A DNA stretch of 59,942 nt from Candidatus Latescibacterota bacterium (GCA_030658975.1 JAUSBL010000012.1:1-59942), one strand, 5' to 3'. Counted from the stretch's first letter, positions 17,564-27,467 are shown. The notes: generated by a model from the sequence alone, not told the origin. Numbers and translations are program-made.

Positions 17564-20500
17564 TTACTTCAACAGCAGCATGCTCTTGGAGAAGGTCATC
17601 TCGTCCGAGCGCAGCCGGTACAAGTAGGTGCCGCTAGGCGCCTGCTGCCCGCTGTCCGTCCGTCCGTCCCAGGTGAGCGTGTGGTGCCGGGCCGGCAGGT
17701 TGCCCTGCACCAGACGCCGCACCAGCAGGCCGCGCAGGTCGTAGATCTCCAGGGAGACCGCCGACGGGCGCGACAGATCGAAGGCGATCACCGTGGCCGG
17801 GTTGAAGGGGTTCGGGGCGTTCTGGAAGAGCTGCGTGACGCGCGGCACGGCGTTGGCGTCGTGCGCGTCGTCGCCCGGATCCTCGACGCCGACCGAACTC
17901 GTGACCGTCAGGGTCACCGGCACCACGATCTGGGAGTGATCCGGATCGTTGGTGGAGATCACCACGTTGCCGGTGTAGACGCCGTCCAGCAGGACGGTCG
18001 CGTCGAAGGTGACCGTGATCTCCCCGCCGGCGGTGTTGCCGGGCAGGACGCCGCTCTCGGGTGCGATCGACAGCCAGGGGTCCGGCGGCGGCACGAAGCT
18101 GAACAGCACCGCCAGGCTGTTGTGCACGTAGGGCGCGTTGAACACGGCCTGCAGACCGTCGGTCCCGGTGGCGTTCTCGATGCCGATGGTCGCCGAGTTG
18201 AGCGTACCGGTCATCGTCTTGTACTGGTAGACGATGGTGTCGTCGGCGTTCAGGATGATCTGGAAGGTCTGGGCCTCCGTCGTGCCGTAGCGCACGACCG
18301 CGTCCCACTGCACGATGAACCGCTGGTTGGCGACGTCGGCGTAGTAGTACACCGTGCCGGCGGACAGCGGGTTCAGGTCGTCCCAGAACGCGGCGATCAG
18401 GTTGTTGGGATCGGCCGTGTTCGGGATGGCGGCGTTGGTGTACGTCGTCACCGTCGAGGAGAACGACAGCCAGCCGTTCGAGCAGACCCGGACGGCCGAG
18501 TAGTCGGTCCCGTAGAAGTTGAAGCCGAAGCCCAGGTTCAGCGGCAAGGACGTGATGTCGTCGCCGTCGGTCAGGGCCGTGCCGACGCCGTTGATCTCGA
18601 CCCAGTTGTAGACGGGGCCGCCGAAGGCGTCGCTGTCGATCCAGGTGTAGCCGAAGCCGTCGGGGCCGCCGGAGCCCAGCAGCGGCGACGAACCCTCGCG
18701 GGTGTCGACGGCGCCCTTGGGCAGGTCGATGGCCTCGGGCTGCGCGGACGCGTCGGTGCCGGCCAGGTCCATGGTCGCCACCGCGGTCCAGGACAGTTCG
18801 CCGTCGCCGTTGTTGTCCAGCGTGATGACCTGCTGGGCGATGCCCAGCGGGTTCAGGACCTGGCTCAGGCTGGCCGGCGACCAGGTCACCGACGGGTAGG
18901 CCGGGGGCGTGATCGTCGGGAAGACGATGAAGTCGACGAAGGCGCAGTCGGAGCCGGTGCTGACCGAACCGTCCTTGTCGTAGGTCCAGGTGAAGGTGTG
19001 GGAACCGGCCGAGACCGCGTAGGACGCGAGCGTCCAGGGCACGGTGCCGGACCACGAGCCCTGCTCGGCGCCGTCGATGGCGAAGTGCAGGTAGTCCCAG
19101 TTGGCCTCGGAGGAGACCTTGTAGTAGAACTCGATGTTCCCCGCCGCGAGCACGTCCACCGTGACCGACAGCACCGACGCGTCGTAGTCGTTGATGTCGC
19201 CGCTGCGCACGCTGTGGGTGCCCTCGTAGGCGTCGGTCGTGGTCACGAACCAGTCGGCGTCGCCCGAGGTCTCCCACGGGAACACCGCGAGGCCGCCGCT
19301 CTCGAAGTTCTCGAAGATCAGGGCGGGCAGCGTGAAGTCCTGCTGCACGTCCGCCGACAGGGCGATCGAGACCTGCTGGCTGCCCATGCCGTAGGCCTGG
19401 GCCAGCACGTTGTAGGTCGACCCGACGGGCAGGGTCAGCGTGTAGTAGCCGGTGCCGTCGGTCGTGGCCGGGGTCACCGGGGTGCCCAGCGCGCGGACCG
19501 TGGCGCCGGCGACCGGCGCCGCCGAGTCGTCGAACACGTAGCCGTAGATCATGGCCGAGGGGGCCGGCACCAGGGCCATGTTGGCCGTGGTCGTGACGTC
19601 CTCGACGACCGTGACCGGCTGCGAGTCGGGCAGGTAGCCGAAGGCCGAGTAGTCGAACGTGTAGTCGCCCTGCTCCATCATCATGGAGTAGAAGCCCAGG
19701 GCGTTGGTGTTGGACGCGCGCGGGGTGCCGTTGACCTCGACCAGCGCGCCGGCGACGGGGTCGCCGGTGACGCTGTTGGTCACGACGCCCTCGGCCGTGC
19801 CGTAGCCCTGCATGACCGCGAGCACCGCTTCGTACGCGTCGACGAAGCCGTGGCCGTAGGTGTTGTCCTCGCCCACGGTGCCCAGGTCGTTGGCGGTGTC
19901 CATCAGGATCTGCTTGATCGTGATGACGTCCAGGCCGGGGTTGGCCGCGCGCATCAGGGCGACGACGCCGGCGATGTGCGGGCCGGCCATGGAGGTGCCG
20001 CCCAGGTACTGGTAGCCGCCGCCGGGCTCGGCGCTGTAGACGTTGTCGCCGGGAGCGCAGATCTCGGGCTTCATGGCGTAGGCGCCGCCGCAGCCCGACG
20101 GCCCGCGGCTCGAGAAGCTGCTGATCGTGTAGGGCGGCGTGTCGATCGTCGAACCGACGCTGAAGCAGTTGTAGGGGCTGGCGGCGCGGTCGCCGGGGCT
20201 GCGCAGCGAGGTGGAGCCGGGGCCTTCGTTGCCGGCCGACCAGGTCAGCACGACGCCGGAGGCTTCGCAGTTGTCGATCGCGGCCCACCAGCGGCTGTCG
20301 CAGTCGAAGTAGCCGGTGAAGTTCTCGTTGACGCCCCAGCTGTTCTGCACGACGTCGGGGACGTCGCCCAGGGTCAGGGGGTTGCCGTCGGGATCGGCCA
20401 TGAACTCCAGCGAGGCGATGACGCCGTTGTCGAACGCCGAACCGGTGCTGGAGTTGATGATGTTCGTGGCGATCCACTGCGCGCCGGGGGCCACGCCGAT

Positions 20501-21253
20501 GGAGTCGTCGGAGGCCAGACCGGTGATGGTGCCCATGACGTGGGTGCCGTGGTAGTGGCGGTCGACGGGGAACGAGGGGTCGCCCAGGTTGGCGGCGTCC
20601 AGCCAGCACTCGGCGGCCGGAGCGAAGTTGCCGCGCCAGCGGGCCGACAGGGCGGGATGGGTCCCGTCCACGCCGGTGTCCAGCACGCCGACGACCGCGC
20701 CGGTGCCGTTGATGCCCAGCTCGGTCCACACGCGGCGAGCGCCGACGGCGACCACGCCCGGGGTGATGCCGATGCCGTTGGTGTCCTTGTCGAAGCCCTT
20801 GGACTGCGGCCCGTTGGCGGGCTCGATCAGCTCGACTTCGAGGTTGGGCTCGACGATTTCGACGTCGTCGCGCAGCGCGAGGGCGCGGGCGCCGTCGACG
20901 GTGGTGCGCACGACCACCGAGTTGACCAGCCAGTGGGATGTGTAGCCCTTGACTTCGCCGAGGGCCTTGCTCGCGGCCAGATCGGCCAGCAGGCTGCCCT
21001 GGGAGCGTTTCGAGACGTCCTGGAGGCTGCCCACGACGATGGCGTGGCGGTCTTCCATGGACGACTTGGCGTTGTGGAGCTGCCAATCGAGGGCAGCCAC
21101 GTCGACCTGGTCCTGAAGGACGACCAGGACGGTGATCTCATCGCTCCCCTGCATGCTGCTGACGTATTTCTCGAAACCGCGGGAGACGTTCCCCGCGGCC
21201 GATACGCCGGCCAGCATGACGAGAGCCAGGGCTAGGACGAGAACTTTTCTCAT
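17564..21253 (-). CDS. Large secreted subtilisin-like serine protease (S8)
   Basis: 1229 aa. Signal peptide (residues 1-20), then an inhibitor-I9-like propeptide (~38-140). The S8 domain (~175-490) has the catalytic triad Asp192 (VGVLDTGVDGTHP), His235 (HYHGTHVMG) and Ser421 (GGTSMAGPH), with oxyanion Asn342 (SAGNEG). After it come two carboxypeptidase-regulatory-like beta domains (GVVTNSVTGDPVAGALVEVN and YGYVFDDSAAPVAGATVRA), a MAM/lectin-like segment (ENFESGGLAVFPWETSG), a region with NHL/nidogen-like strands (FGFNFYGTDYSAVRVCSNGW), an abnormal-spindle-like Ig segment, and the FlgD-Ig/type IX-like tail (NAPNPFNPATVIAFDLS ... SGTYLYRL ... KSMLLLK). An extracellular, probably nutrient-scavenging protease. 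GAAGGGG precedes the ATG. Monocistronic. Confidence 0.93.
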   Translation of the reverse strand: MRKVLVLALALVMLAGVSAAGNVSRGFEKYVSSMQGSDEITVLVVLQDQVDVAALDWQLHNAKSSMEDRHAIVVGSLQDVSKRSQGSLLADLAASKALGEVKGYTSHWLVNSVVVRTTVDGARALALRDDVEIVEPNLEVELIEPANGPQSKGFDKDTNGIGITPGVVAVGARRVWTELGINGTGAVVGVLDTGVDGTHPALSARWRGNFAPAAECWLDAANLGDPSFPVDRHYHGTHVMGTITGLASDDSIGVAPGAQWIATNIINSSTGSAFDNGVIASLEFMADPDGNPLTLGDVPDVVQNSWGVNENFTGYFDCDSRWWAAIDNCEASGVVLTWSAGNEGPGSTSLRSPGDRAASPYNCFSVGSTIDTPPYTISSFSSRGPSGCGGAYAMKPEICAPGDNVYSAEPGGGYQYLGGTSMAGPHIAGVVALMRAANPGLDVITIKQILMDTANDLGTVGEDNTYGHGFVDAYEAVLAVMQGYGTAEGVVTNSVTGDPVAGALVEVNGTPRASNTNALGFYSMMMEQGDYTFDYSAFGYLPDSQPVTVVEDVTTTANMALVPAPSAMIYGYVFDDSAAPVAGATVRALGTPVTPATTDGTGYYTLTLPVGSTYNVLAQAYGMGSQQVSIALSADVQQDFTLPALIFENFESGGLAVFPWETSGDADWFVTTTDAYEGTHSVRSGDINDYDASVLSVTVDVLAAGNIEFYYKVSSEANWDYLHFAIDGAEQGSWSGTVPWTLASYAVSAGSHTFTWTYDKDGSVSTGSDCAFVDFIVFPTITPPAYPSVTWSPASLSQVLNPLGIAQQVITLDNNGDGELSWTAVATMDLAGTDASAQPEAIDLPKGAVDTREGSSPLLGSGGPDGFGYTWIDSDAFGGPVYNWVEINGVGTALTDGDDITSLPLNLGFGFNFYGTDYSAVRVCSNGWLSFSSTVTTYTNAAIPNTADPNNLIAAFWDDLNPLSAGTVYYYADVANQRFIVQWDAVVRYGTTEAQTFQIILNADDTIVYQYKTMTGTLNSATIGIENATGTDGLQAVFNAPYVHNSLAVLFSFVPPPDPWLSIAPESGVLPGNTAGGEITVTFDATVLLDGVYTGNVVISTNDPDHSQIVVPVTLTVTSSVGVEDPGDDAHDANAVPRVTQLFQNAPNPFNPATVIAFDLSRPSAVSLEIYDLRGLLVRRLVQGNLPARHHTLTWDGRTDSGQQAPSGTYLYRLRSDEMTFSKSMLLLK

Positions 21254-21356
21254 GTTCGACCCCTTCTCTGGCTAGGCCAGGACTCTTGATGGAACAGAAC
21301 GTAGCGCTCTGCCCCGAGGCGGTGCAACGTGCCTCGAGGCTACTAGCGAGGAGAAC

Positions 21357-21386
21357 ATTCTATCACAGATCCTGCTGATCGGACAA
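21357..21386 (-). promoter_or_regulatory. Candidate promoter of the subtilase gene
   Basis: Read leftward: -35 TTGTCC (21386-21381), 18-nt spacer, -10 TAGAAT (21362-21357, 5/6). This gives a leader of about 97 nt. Confidence 0.45.
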
Positions 21387-21462
21387 TACCCTACTTCCCT
21401 CCCAAAATCTCATATCGAAATCATCGGAAATGTAGTTAACATCAAGCCAGACTGTCCGTTGC

Positions 21463-21498
21463 ATAAAAACGGCCGGTCGAGCCTGGGCTCGACCGGCC
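21463..21498 (-). terminator. Rho-independent terminator of the RND efflux operon
   Basis: Perfect 12-bp stem GGCCGGTCGAGC / GCTCGACCGGCC with a 4-nt loop, followed in the leftward direction by GTTTTTAT. About 120 bp after the pump stop codon; the only hairpin in the window with a classic T run besides the one at 30620. Confidence 0.85.
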
Positions 21499-21616
21499 TC
21501 GAGACAAGTCGGCGGGGGTTGGAGGGAGAAACCGACTTGCCGCGTAGTGGAAACGTTACACCGCAACGAGTTCGATTTCAATCCTTATCCCATGGTAAAT
21601 CCCGCCCGCCGCACTC

Positions 21617-24600
21617 CTACTTCTTCTTGTACATATAATAAGCCAGGGGGATCACCACGACCGTCAGCAGTGTGGAAACCATCGCCCCGAACACCAGCGA
21701 CAGCGCCAGCCCCTGGAAGATCGGGTCGAACACCATGACCGACGAGGCGGTGATCACGGCGCCCGCCGTCAGGGCGATCGGCAGGAACCGCACGGCCCCG
21801 GACTCGATGACCGCTTCTTCCAGGCTCAGCCCCTGCTTCAGGCGCGACTCGATGAAATCGATGAGCAGGACGCTGTTGCGGACCATGATGCCCGCCAGCG
21901 CGATGAACCCGATCATCGAGGTGGCCGTGAAGAAGGCGCCGAAGATCAGGTGCCCCGGGATGATGCCCACCAGCGTCAGCGGGATCGGGATCATCATCAG
22001 GATCGGCACCACGAAGTTCTGGAACCAGCCCACGATCAGCAGGTAGATCAGCAGCAGCACGATCGCGAAGGCCAGGCCCAGGTCGCGGAACACCTCGTAG
22101 GTGATGTGCCATTCCCCGTCCCACTTCAGGCTGGGCTGTTCGCTGTCGCCCGGCTGGGCCTTGAAGTGCTGCTTCAGCTCCGTGCCGTCGGGCAGGGCGA
22201 TCTGCGCGACGCGCTCCTTCATGTCCAGGATCGCGTAGATCGGGGACTCCAGCTCGCCGGCCACATCGGCGGTCACGTAGACCACCGACTTGAGGTTGCG
22301 GCGGTGCAGGCTCGGGGGCAGCGTCGAAGTCTCGACACTCACGACGTCCGACAGCGGGATCAGCGCCCCGGCGCTCGAGTAGACGTAGAGGTCGGTCAGC
22401 GATTCCAGGCTCGCACGGTCCGCCTGCGGAAGGCGCAGGGTGATGGGAACGGCCTCGACGGCCTCCGGGATGTGGGCCAGCCCGGCGTCGTAGCCGCCCA
22501 GGGCCACCGCCAGCGTCTGCGCCACCTGGTCGGTGCCGACGCCGCGCACGGCGGCGCGCTCCTTGTCCACGACGAAGCGGTAGCGCGTCTGGTCGGCTTC
22601 GACGAACCAGTCGATGTCCACCACGCCGGGCGTCGTCTCGAAGATCTCCTTCACCTGCCGGGCCACGTCGACGCGGCTGGCCAGGTCGGGGCCGTAGACC
22701 TCGGCCACGAGCGTCGAGAGGACGGGCGGCCCCGGCGGCACCTCGGCGATCTTCACCGCGGCGCCGTGGCGCTTCGCGATCTCCTGGATCGGACCGCGCA
22801 CGCGCTTGGCGATGTCGTGGCTCTGCGAGTCGCGCTCGCCCTTGGGCAGCAGGTTCACCTGCAGGTCGGCCACCGTCGGGCCCTGCCGCAGGAAGTAGTG
22901 CCGCACCAGGCCGTTGAAGTTCACGGGGGCGGGCACGCCGGCGTAGAGCTGGTAGTCGGCCACCTCGGGCACGCCGGAGAGGTAGCCGCCGATCTCGCGC
23001 GCCACCTCGGTGGTGCGCTCGAGCGTCGTGCCCTCGGGCATGTCCACGATGACCTGGAACTCGCTCTTGTTGTCGAAGGGCAGCATCTTCACCTGGACGG
23101 AGCGCGTCACGAAGAGCAGCGACACCGCCACGGTCAGCAGGGCGACCGAACCCATCACCAGGATCCGCTTGCGCCCGTCGGCGATCAGCGGGGCCATGAG
23201 GCGGCTGTAGAGCTTGTAGATGCGCGTGTCGTGCAGGTGGTAGCCCGTTTCCGCGGCCGCGAACTCGGGGTCGTCGGCGAAGCCGCCGGTCGCGTCGAGG
23301 GCGTCCTTGTCCTTGTGGCCGAGCAGCCGGACGGCCAGCCAGGGCGCGACCACCAGCGCAATGAACAGCGAGAAGAGCATCGCCAGCGAGGCGCCCACCG
23401 GCATCGGGCGCATGTAGGGGCCCATCAGGCCGCTCACGAAGGCCATCGGCAGCACCGAGGCGATGACGGTGAACGTGGCCAGGATGGTCGGGTTGCCGAC
23501 CTCGTCGATGGCCTGCAGGGCCGCCAGCACGCTGCGGCGGCCGGCCATCTTGAAGTGCCGGTGGATGTTCTCGACGATGATGATGGCGTCGTCCACGACC
23601 AGGCCGGTCACCAGGATCAGCGCGAAGAGCGTCACGCGGTTGAGCGTGTAGTCGAGGATGTAGTAGGTGAACAGCGTCAGGCCGAAGGTCGTGGGGATGG
23701 TCAAAAAGATGATCAGCGCCCCGCGCCAGCCCATCGCCGGCAAGACGACGATCACCGCCAGCAGGATCGCCAGCAGCAGGCTGTTGATGAGCTCCTTCGC
23801 CTTGTGCTGCGCCGTCTCGCCGTAGTCGCGCGTCACGGTGAGGTTGACGTCGCCGGGGATCAGGCGGCCCCGCAGGCCCTCCACCTTGTCAAGCACGTGG
23901 GCCGCCACGCGGGTGGCGTCGCTGCCCTTGCGCTTGGAGATCGAGACGGTCACCGCCGGGTACTCTTCGCCCGGGGCGAAGCCGCCGTGGTCCGCCGCGA
24001 GCGTCGCGGCCCCGTGGCCGCCGTGCCCGCCCGCCGAGCCGAAGCCCGGCCCCAGCCCGTGGAAGGCGTAGCTGTCGACGTCGGACGGGCCGTCGACGAC
24101 CGCAGCCACGTCGCCCAGGCGCACCGGGCGCTCCCCGAACACGCCGACCACCAGATCGGCCACGTCCTGCGCCGAGGTCAGGAAGGAGCCCGCCTCGACC
24201 GTGAACTGGCGGTCCAGGGCCGGGAACGAGCCCGCCGGCAGGCTCCGGTTGGCCGACTGCAGGGCCGGCACCACCGACAGCGGCGTGACGTTGAAGGCGG
24301 TCATGCGCTGCGGGTCCAGCTCGACGCGGATGGTGCGCTTGCGGCCGCCCACCACGTCCACGACCGAGACGTTCTCGAGGTCCTGGACCTCGTTCTTCAG
24401 CTCGCCCGCGATCTGCCGCAGCTGGAAGTGGTCGTAGTCCCTGCTCCAGAGCGTCAGCGACATGATCGGCACGTCGTCGATCGAGCGGACCTTCACCAAC
24501 GGCGGCAGGGTGCCCGGCGGCATCTGGTCCAGGTTGCCGGCCAGCTTGTTGTAGACGCGCACCATGGCCTTTTCCATGTCGTGGCCGACCAGGAAGCGCG

Positions 24601-24907
24601 CCGTGACCAGGGTGAAGTTCGGGTAGCTGCTGGTGTAGACGTACTCGACGCCCTCGACCTCCCAGATCCGCTGCTCGAGGGGGCGGGCGAGGCGGTTCTC
24701 CACCTCGACCGGGTCGGCGCCCGGCAGCATGACCATGATGTCGATCATCGGCACCACGATCTGGGGCTCCTCCTCGCGCGGCGTCAGCGAGATCGAGAAC
24801 AGGCCCAGCAGGAGCATCGCGACGATCAGCAGCGGCGTCAGCTTCGAGTTGATGAAGGCCTGCGCCAGCCGCGTGGCGGGGCCGTAATTCCCGGGCTGGT
24901 GGCTCAT
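21617..24907 (-). CDS. RND efflux transporter, inner-membrane pump
   Basis: 1096 aa, AcrB/MdtB superfamily. N-terminal helix ~20-40, then the porter domain (TPREEEPQIVVPMIDIMVML, GADPVEVENRL). The second membrane block starts near residue 370 and contains GLVVDDAIIIVENIHRH, with the Asp pair of the proton relay. The C-terminal repeat has ALAGIMVRNSVLLIDFIE. The family-like TPREEEPQI opening is shared by a subgroup of COG0841 pumps distinct from AcrB. A Gly/His-rich insert (~281-308, encoded at 23983-24066) sits in the periplasmic part. Substrate not readable. Last gene of a DUF2892-tolC-MFP-RND operon; overlaps the MFP stop by ATGA. Confidence 0.94.
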   Translation of the reverse strand: MSHQPGNYGPATRLAQAFINSKLTPLLIVAMLLLGLFSISLTPREEEPQIVVPMIDIMVMLPGADPVEVENRLARPLEQRIWEVEGVEYVYTSSYPNFTLVTARFLVGHDMEKAMVRVYNKLAGNLDQMPPGTLPPLVKVRSIDDVPIMSLTLWSRDYDHFQLRQIAGELKNEVQDLENVSVVDVVGGRKRTIRVELDPQRMTAFNVTPLSVVPALQSANRSLPAGSFPALDRQFTVEAGSFLTSAQDVADLVVGVFGERPVRLGDVAAVVDGPSDVDSYAFHGLGPGFGSAGGHGGHGAATLAADHGGFAPGEEYPAVTVSISKRKGSDATRVAAHVLDKVEGLRGRLIPGDVNLTVTRDYGETAQHKAKELINSLLLAILLAVIVVLPAMGWRGALIIFLTIPTTFGLTLFTYYILDYTLNRVTLFALILVTGLVVDDAIIIVENIHRHFKMAGRRSVLAALQAIDEVGNPTILATFTVIASVLPMAFVSGLMGPYMRPMPVGASLAMLFSLFIALVVAPWLAVRLLGHKDKDALDATGGFADDPEFAAAETGYHLHDTRIYKLYSRLMAPLIADGRKRILVMGSVALLTVAVSLLFVTRSVQVKMLPFDNKSEFQVIVDMPEGTTLERTTEVAREIGGYLSGVPEVADYQLYAGVPAPVNFNGLVRHYFLRQGPTVADLQVNLLPKGERDSQSHDIAKRVRGPIQEIAKRHGAAVKIAEVPPGPPVLSTLVAEVYGPDLASRVDVARQVKEIFETTPGVVDIDWFVEADQTRYRFVVDKERAAVRGVGTDQVAQTLAVALGGYDAGLAHIPEAVEAVPITLRLPQADRASLESLTDLYVYSSAGALIPLSDVVSVETSTLPPSLHRRNLKSVVYVTADVAGELESPIYAILDMKERVAQIALPDGTELKQHFKAQPGDSEQPSLKWDGEWHITYEVFRDLGLAFAIVLLLIYLLIVGWFQNFVVPILMMIPIPLTLVGIIPGHLIFGAFFTATSMIGFIALAGIMVRNSVLLIDFIESRLKQGLSLEEAVIESGAVRFLPIALTAGAVITASSVMVFDPIFQGLALSLVFGAMVSTLLTVVVIPLAYYMYKKK

Positions 24908-25977
24908 GACCGCGTCACCACCCGGTCGCCCTCGGACAGGGGCGTCGCGCTGCCGGTGACGACCGTCTCGCCGCCCGACAGGCCGGACAGGACCTCGACC
25001 CGGCCGTCCCGCTCGTCGCCCAGGCGGACCCAGCGCAGGCGCGCGGTGTCGTCGTCGACGACGAGGAAGACGCCCGTCAGCTGGCCGCGCGTCACGATCG
25101 CGGACCGGGGCACCAGGACGCCGCGGCGCTCGCCCGTGGGCAGGTCCACGCGGGCGAACATGCCGGGGCGCAGGCGGGGATCGGGATTCTCGAGGTACAT
25201 TTCGACGTCGTAGGTGCGCGAGCCGGGGTTCGCGGACGGGATCACGCGGGCGATCGGGGCGGCGAACACGGCTCCGCCGAGCGAGGTCACCTCGATGCGC
25301 GCCGTGTCGCCGGCCGCGACCAGCGAGACGTCCCGCTCGCCCACGGCGGCGACCACCTTGAGGCGGTTGAGCTGGTCCACGTACATCAGGGGCTGGCCCG
25401 GCGACGCCATGTCGCCCACCTCGACCATGCGGCGCGTCACCACGCCGGCGGCGGGCGCGACGATGTTCAGGTAGCCGAGGTGCACGCCGGCCTCGGACCG
25501 GGCGGCCTCGGCCTGGGCCAGGCCGGCGCGGGCCCGCTCCAGCCCGGTGGTCACGTCGTCGAGCTGCTGCTTCGAGACGGCCTTGCGCTCGTACAGGTTC
25601 CCGAAGCGCGCGGCCGTCGCCTCGGCGTTGGCGACCACGGCCTCGGCCTCGCGCACGCCGGCCTCGGCCTGCTCGCGCCGGGCGCGCAGGTCCTTGTCGT
25701 CGATGCTCAGCAGCGCCTGCCCGGCGCGCACCGCGTCGCCTTCGCGCACGTGGATCCGGCTCACCCAGCCCATCATGCGCGTGCTGACGTGGGCGCGGAC
25801 GGCCGGTTCGACGCTGGCCACGGTGCCGACGGTCACCTGCAGCGTCGCCAGCTCGGCGGCGGCGGTCTCGCAGACGACTTCCTTCGCGACGGCGTGCGTC
25901 GCGGGCTTCTCGTCGCCGCAGCCGGCCAGCGCGGCGATCATCAGGCCGGTGCCGGCCAGGAGCTTGAACTTCTTCAT
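24904..25977 (-). CDS. RND efflux membrane fusion protein (lipoprotein)
   Basis: 357 aa, HlyD/AcrA family. ATG 25977 has GGAGGAA seven bases upstream and begins a lipoprotein signal (MKKFKLLAGTGLMIAALAGC, Cys20). The frame also opens at ATG 26004, overlapping the TolC stop, but that start would bury the ribosome site. Domain order: barrel strand 1 and lipoyl half (VRAHVSTRMMGWVSRIHVREGD), coiled-coil hairpin (~90-155, ARREQAEAGVREAEAVVANA), lipoyl half 2 (IVAPAAGVVTRRMVEVGD), beta-barrel (SRTYDVEMYLENPDPRLRPG) and the membrane-proximal domain. Links pump and outer-membrane channel across the periplasm. Confidence 0.93.
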   Translation of the reverse strand: MKKFKLLAGTGLMIAALAGCGDEKPATHAVAKEVVCETAAAELATLQVTVGTVASVEPAVRAHVSTRMMGWVSRIHVREGDAVRAGQALLSIDDKDLRARREQAEAGVREAEAVVANAEATAARFGNLYERKAVSKQQLDDVTTGLERARAGLAQAEAARSEAGVHLGYLNIVAPAAGVVTRRMVEVGDMASPGQPLMYVDQLNRLKVVAAVGERDVSLVAAGDTARIEVTSLGGAVFAAPIARVIPSANPGSRTYDVEMYLENPDPRLRPGMFARVDLPTGERRGVLVPRSAIVTRGQLTGVFLVVDDDTARLRWVRLGDERDGRVEVLSGLSGGETVVTGSATPLSEGDRVVTRS

Positions 25978-26000
25978 GTCGTGGTTCCTCCGCAGGTTCG

Positions 26001-27467
26001 TCATTCGCGGTCCTCCCGTCCGGCGGCGGGGTCGATGGCCCCGGCGTAGATCATCCCGGCCTCGCTCACGCGCAGGTCGTGGCGCGCCTGGACCAGCGCG
26101 CCTTCGGCCTGCGTGGCCATGGCCTGCACGTCCAGCAGGTCGACCATCGAGGCGAGTCCTTCGCGGTACATCTCATCGACGATGCGCAGGCTCTCCCGCG
26201 CGGAAACGACGGCGTCGGCGGCGACGCCGAGTTTTTCGGCGGCGGCGGCGGCCTCCCGGCGGGCCTGGTCCAGCTCGAGGCCGGCCTGGCGCTGCGCGGA
26301 GTCGGCCAGGTGCGCCGCCGCGCGGCTCTGCGCGCGGGCCTTGCGCAGGGCGCCGACGTCCTCGAGGCCGGAGAAGACGTCCCAGGTGGCGTAGACGCCG
26401 AACGTCCAGCTGTCGGCCTCGTCGCCGAACAGCTCGTCGCGGTGGAACCAGTTCTTCTCGGCCTGCAGGTTCAGGTGGGGCAGCATCGCGCCGCGGGCCA
26501 CCTTGGCCATGTGGGCGGCGGCGGCGGCCTGCTCGCGGGCGGCGAGCACGTCGGCCCGTCCGGCGACGTCGCCGCGATCCGCCGCGCTGATCGCGCCGAT
26601 CGCGGCGTCGGTCGCGGCGCCGGCCCGGTCTCCGGCGGGGGCCAGCGGCAGGGATGTGCTCACGGCCGTCAGCATGCGGATGTGGTCGCCCGCCGTCGCG
26701 GCCAGGTTGCGCACCTCGATCAGGCGCTGACGCAGGCCGTCGCGGTGGACCTTCGCCTGCAGCAGGTCGGCCTCGGTGACCATCTCGTTGTCGACCATGG
26801 CCTGGGACCGCTCCACGTGTCCGTCGGACGAGGCGAGCGCGGCCAGGATGACACCCTCGTAGGCCTTGGCCAGGACGAGCCCCTCGTACGCCTGCACGGC
26901 GTGGAAGCGCACCGTCTCGGCGGCGCGGGCGTGCTCGTGGCGGGCGGCGCCGGCCATCGCGTCGGCGGCCTTCTTGCCGTAGAGCGCCATGCCGGCGTTG
27001 AACACCGGCTGCTGCAGGCGCACCTGCATGATGTTGTTCTCGCCGACGCCCGGCTCGTTCAGGGTGTTGCCGGCCGGCGGCGCCGCGAAGTCGGCCATGG
27101 TCGCGCGCCGCTGGTTCAGCTTGAAGCCGAAGCCGTACAGGGCGTCGTCGGTGCGCAGCCGGTACGCCCCGAGCGACACGCGGGGCAAAAATCCGCGCCA
27201 GGCGCCGAGGGCGTCCGCGTCCGCGGCGGCCCGCATCTCGCCGCTGGCGGCGAGCATCTCGTTGTGCCGCAGCGCGGCCTTGATCACCAGCTCGCGGTCG
27301 ACGAACAGGGTGTCGGCGTGCACGACGCCGATCTCTTCGAGACCGGTGTCCGCGGCCGCGGCCGCGCCGCCCGCCAGCGCCGTCAGCGCCGCCAGCGCCG
27401 CCAGGATCACCAGCAGGCCGCCGCCGGCGGCGAGCCCCGATCCCGTCTTGTTGCTTGGAGTCTGCAT
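26001..27467 (-). CDS. TolC-like outer-membrane efflux protein
   Basis: 488 aa from ATG 27467 (GGGAG upstream); the frame runs 21 codons further without a signal-like start. Signal/anchor segment at ~15-38. Two OEP repeats rich in Ala/Glu/Arg helices: HNEMLAASGEMRAAADADA, then AREQAAAAAHMAKVARGAMLP, LELDQARREAAAAAEKL and EGLASMVDLLDVQ, the last being the conserved end of the family. Forms the outer-membrane/periplasmic tunnel for the MFP and RND pump downstream. The gap to the upstream DUF2892 gene is 28 bp. Confidence 0.9.
   Translation of the reverse strand: MQTPSNKTGSGLAAGGGLLVILAALAALTALAGGAAAAADTGLEEIGVVHADTLFVDRELVIKAALRHNEMLAASGEMRAAADADALGAWRGFLPRVSLGAYRLRTDDALYGFGFKLNQRRATMADFAAPPAGNTLNEPGVGENNIMQVRLQQPVFNAGMALYGKKAADAMAGAARHEHARAAETVRFHAVQAYEGLVLAKAYEGVILAALASSDGHVERSQAMVDNEMVTEADLLQAKVHRDGLRQRLIEVRNLAATAGDHIRMLTAVSTSLPLAPAGDRAGAATDAAIGAISAADRGDVAGRADVLAAREQAAAAAHMAKVARGAMLPHLNLQAEKNWFHRDELFGDEADSWTFGVYATWDVFSGLEDVGALRKARAQSRAAAHLADSAQRQAGLELDQARREAAAAAEKLGVAADAVVSARESLRIVDEMYREGLASMVDLLDVQAMATQAEGALVQARHDLRVSEAGMIYAGAIDPAAGREDRE

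Larger units (their letters stand above)
21254..21616. other. Intergenic region between two leftward genes
   Basis: No supported gene. It holds the subtilase promoter candidate, the strong terminator of the RND operon, and another inverted repeat, CAAGTCGG (21505-21512) / CCGACTTG (21532-21539), with a 19-nt purine-rich loop. A 72-codon leftward frame at 21363-21581 spans the terminator and has no recognisable content. Confidence 0.6.

Noticed and set aside
17387-21235. Long rightward frame over the subtilase
   Set aside because: Antisense shadow of the subtilase; no ribosome site or domain.
21363-21581. Leftward 72-codon frame in the subtilase/RND intergenic region
   Set aside because: It spans a strong terminator and matches nothing; no ribosome site.
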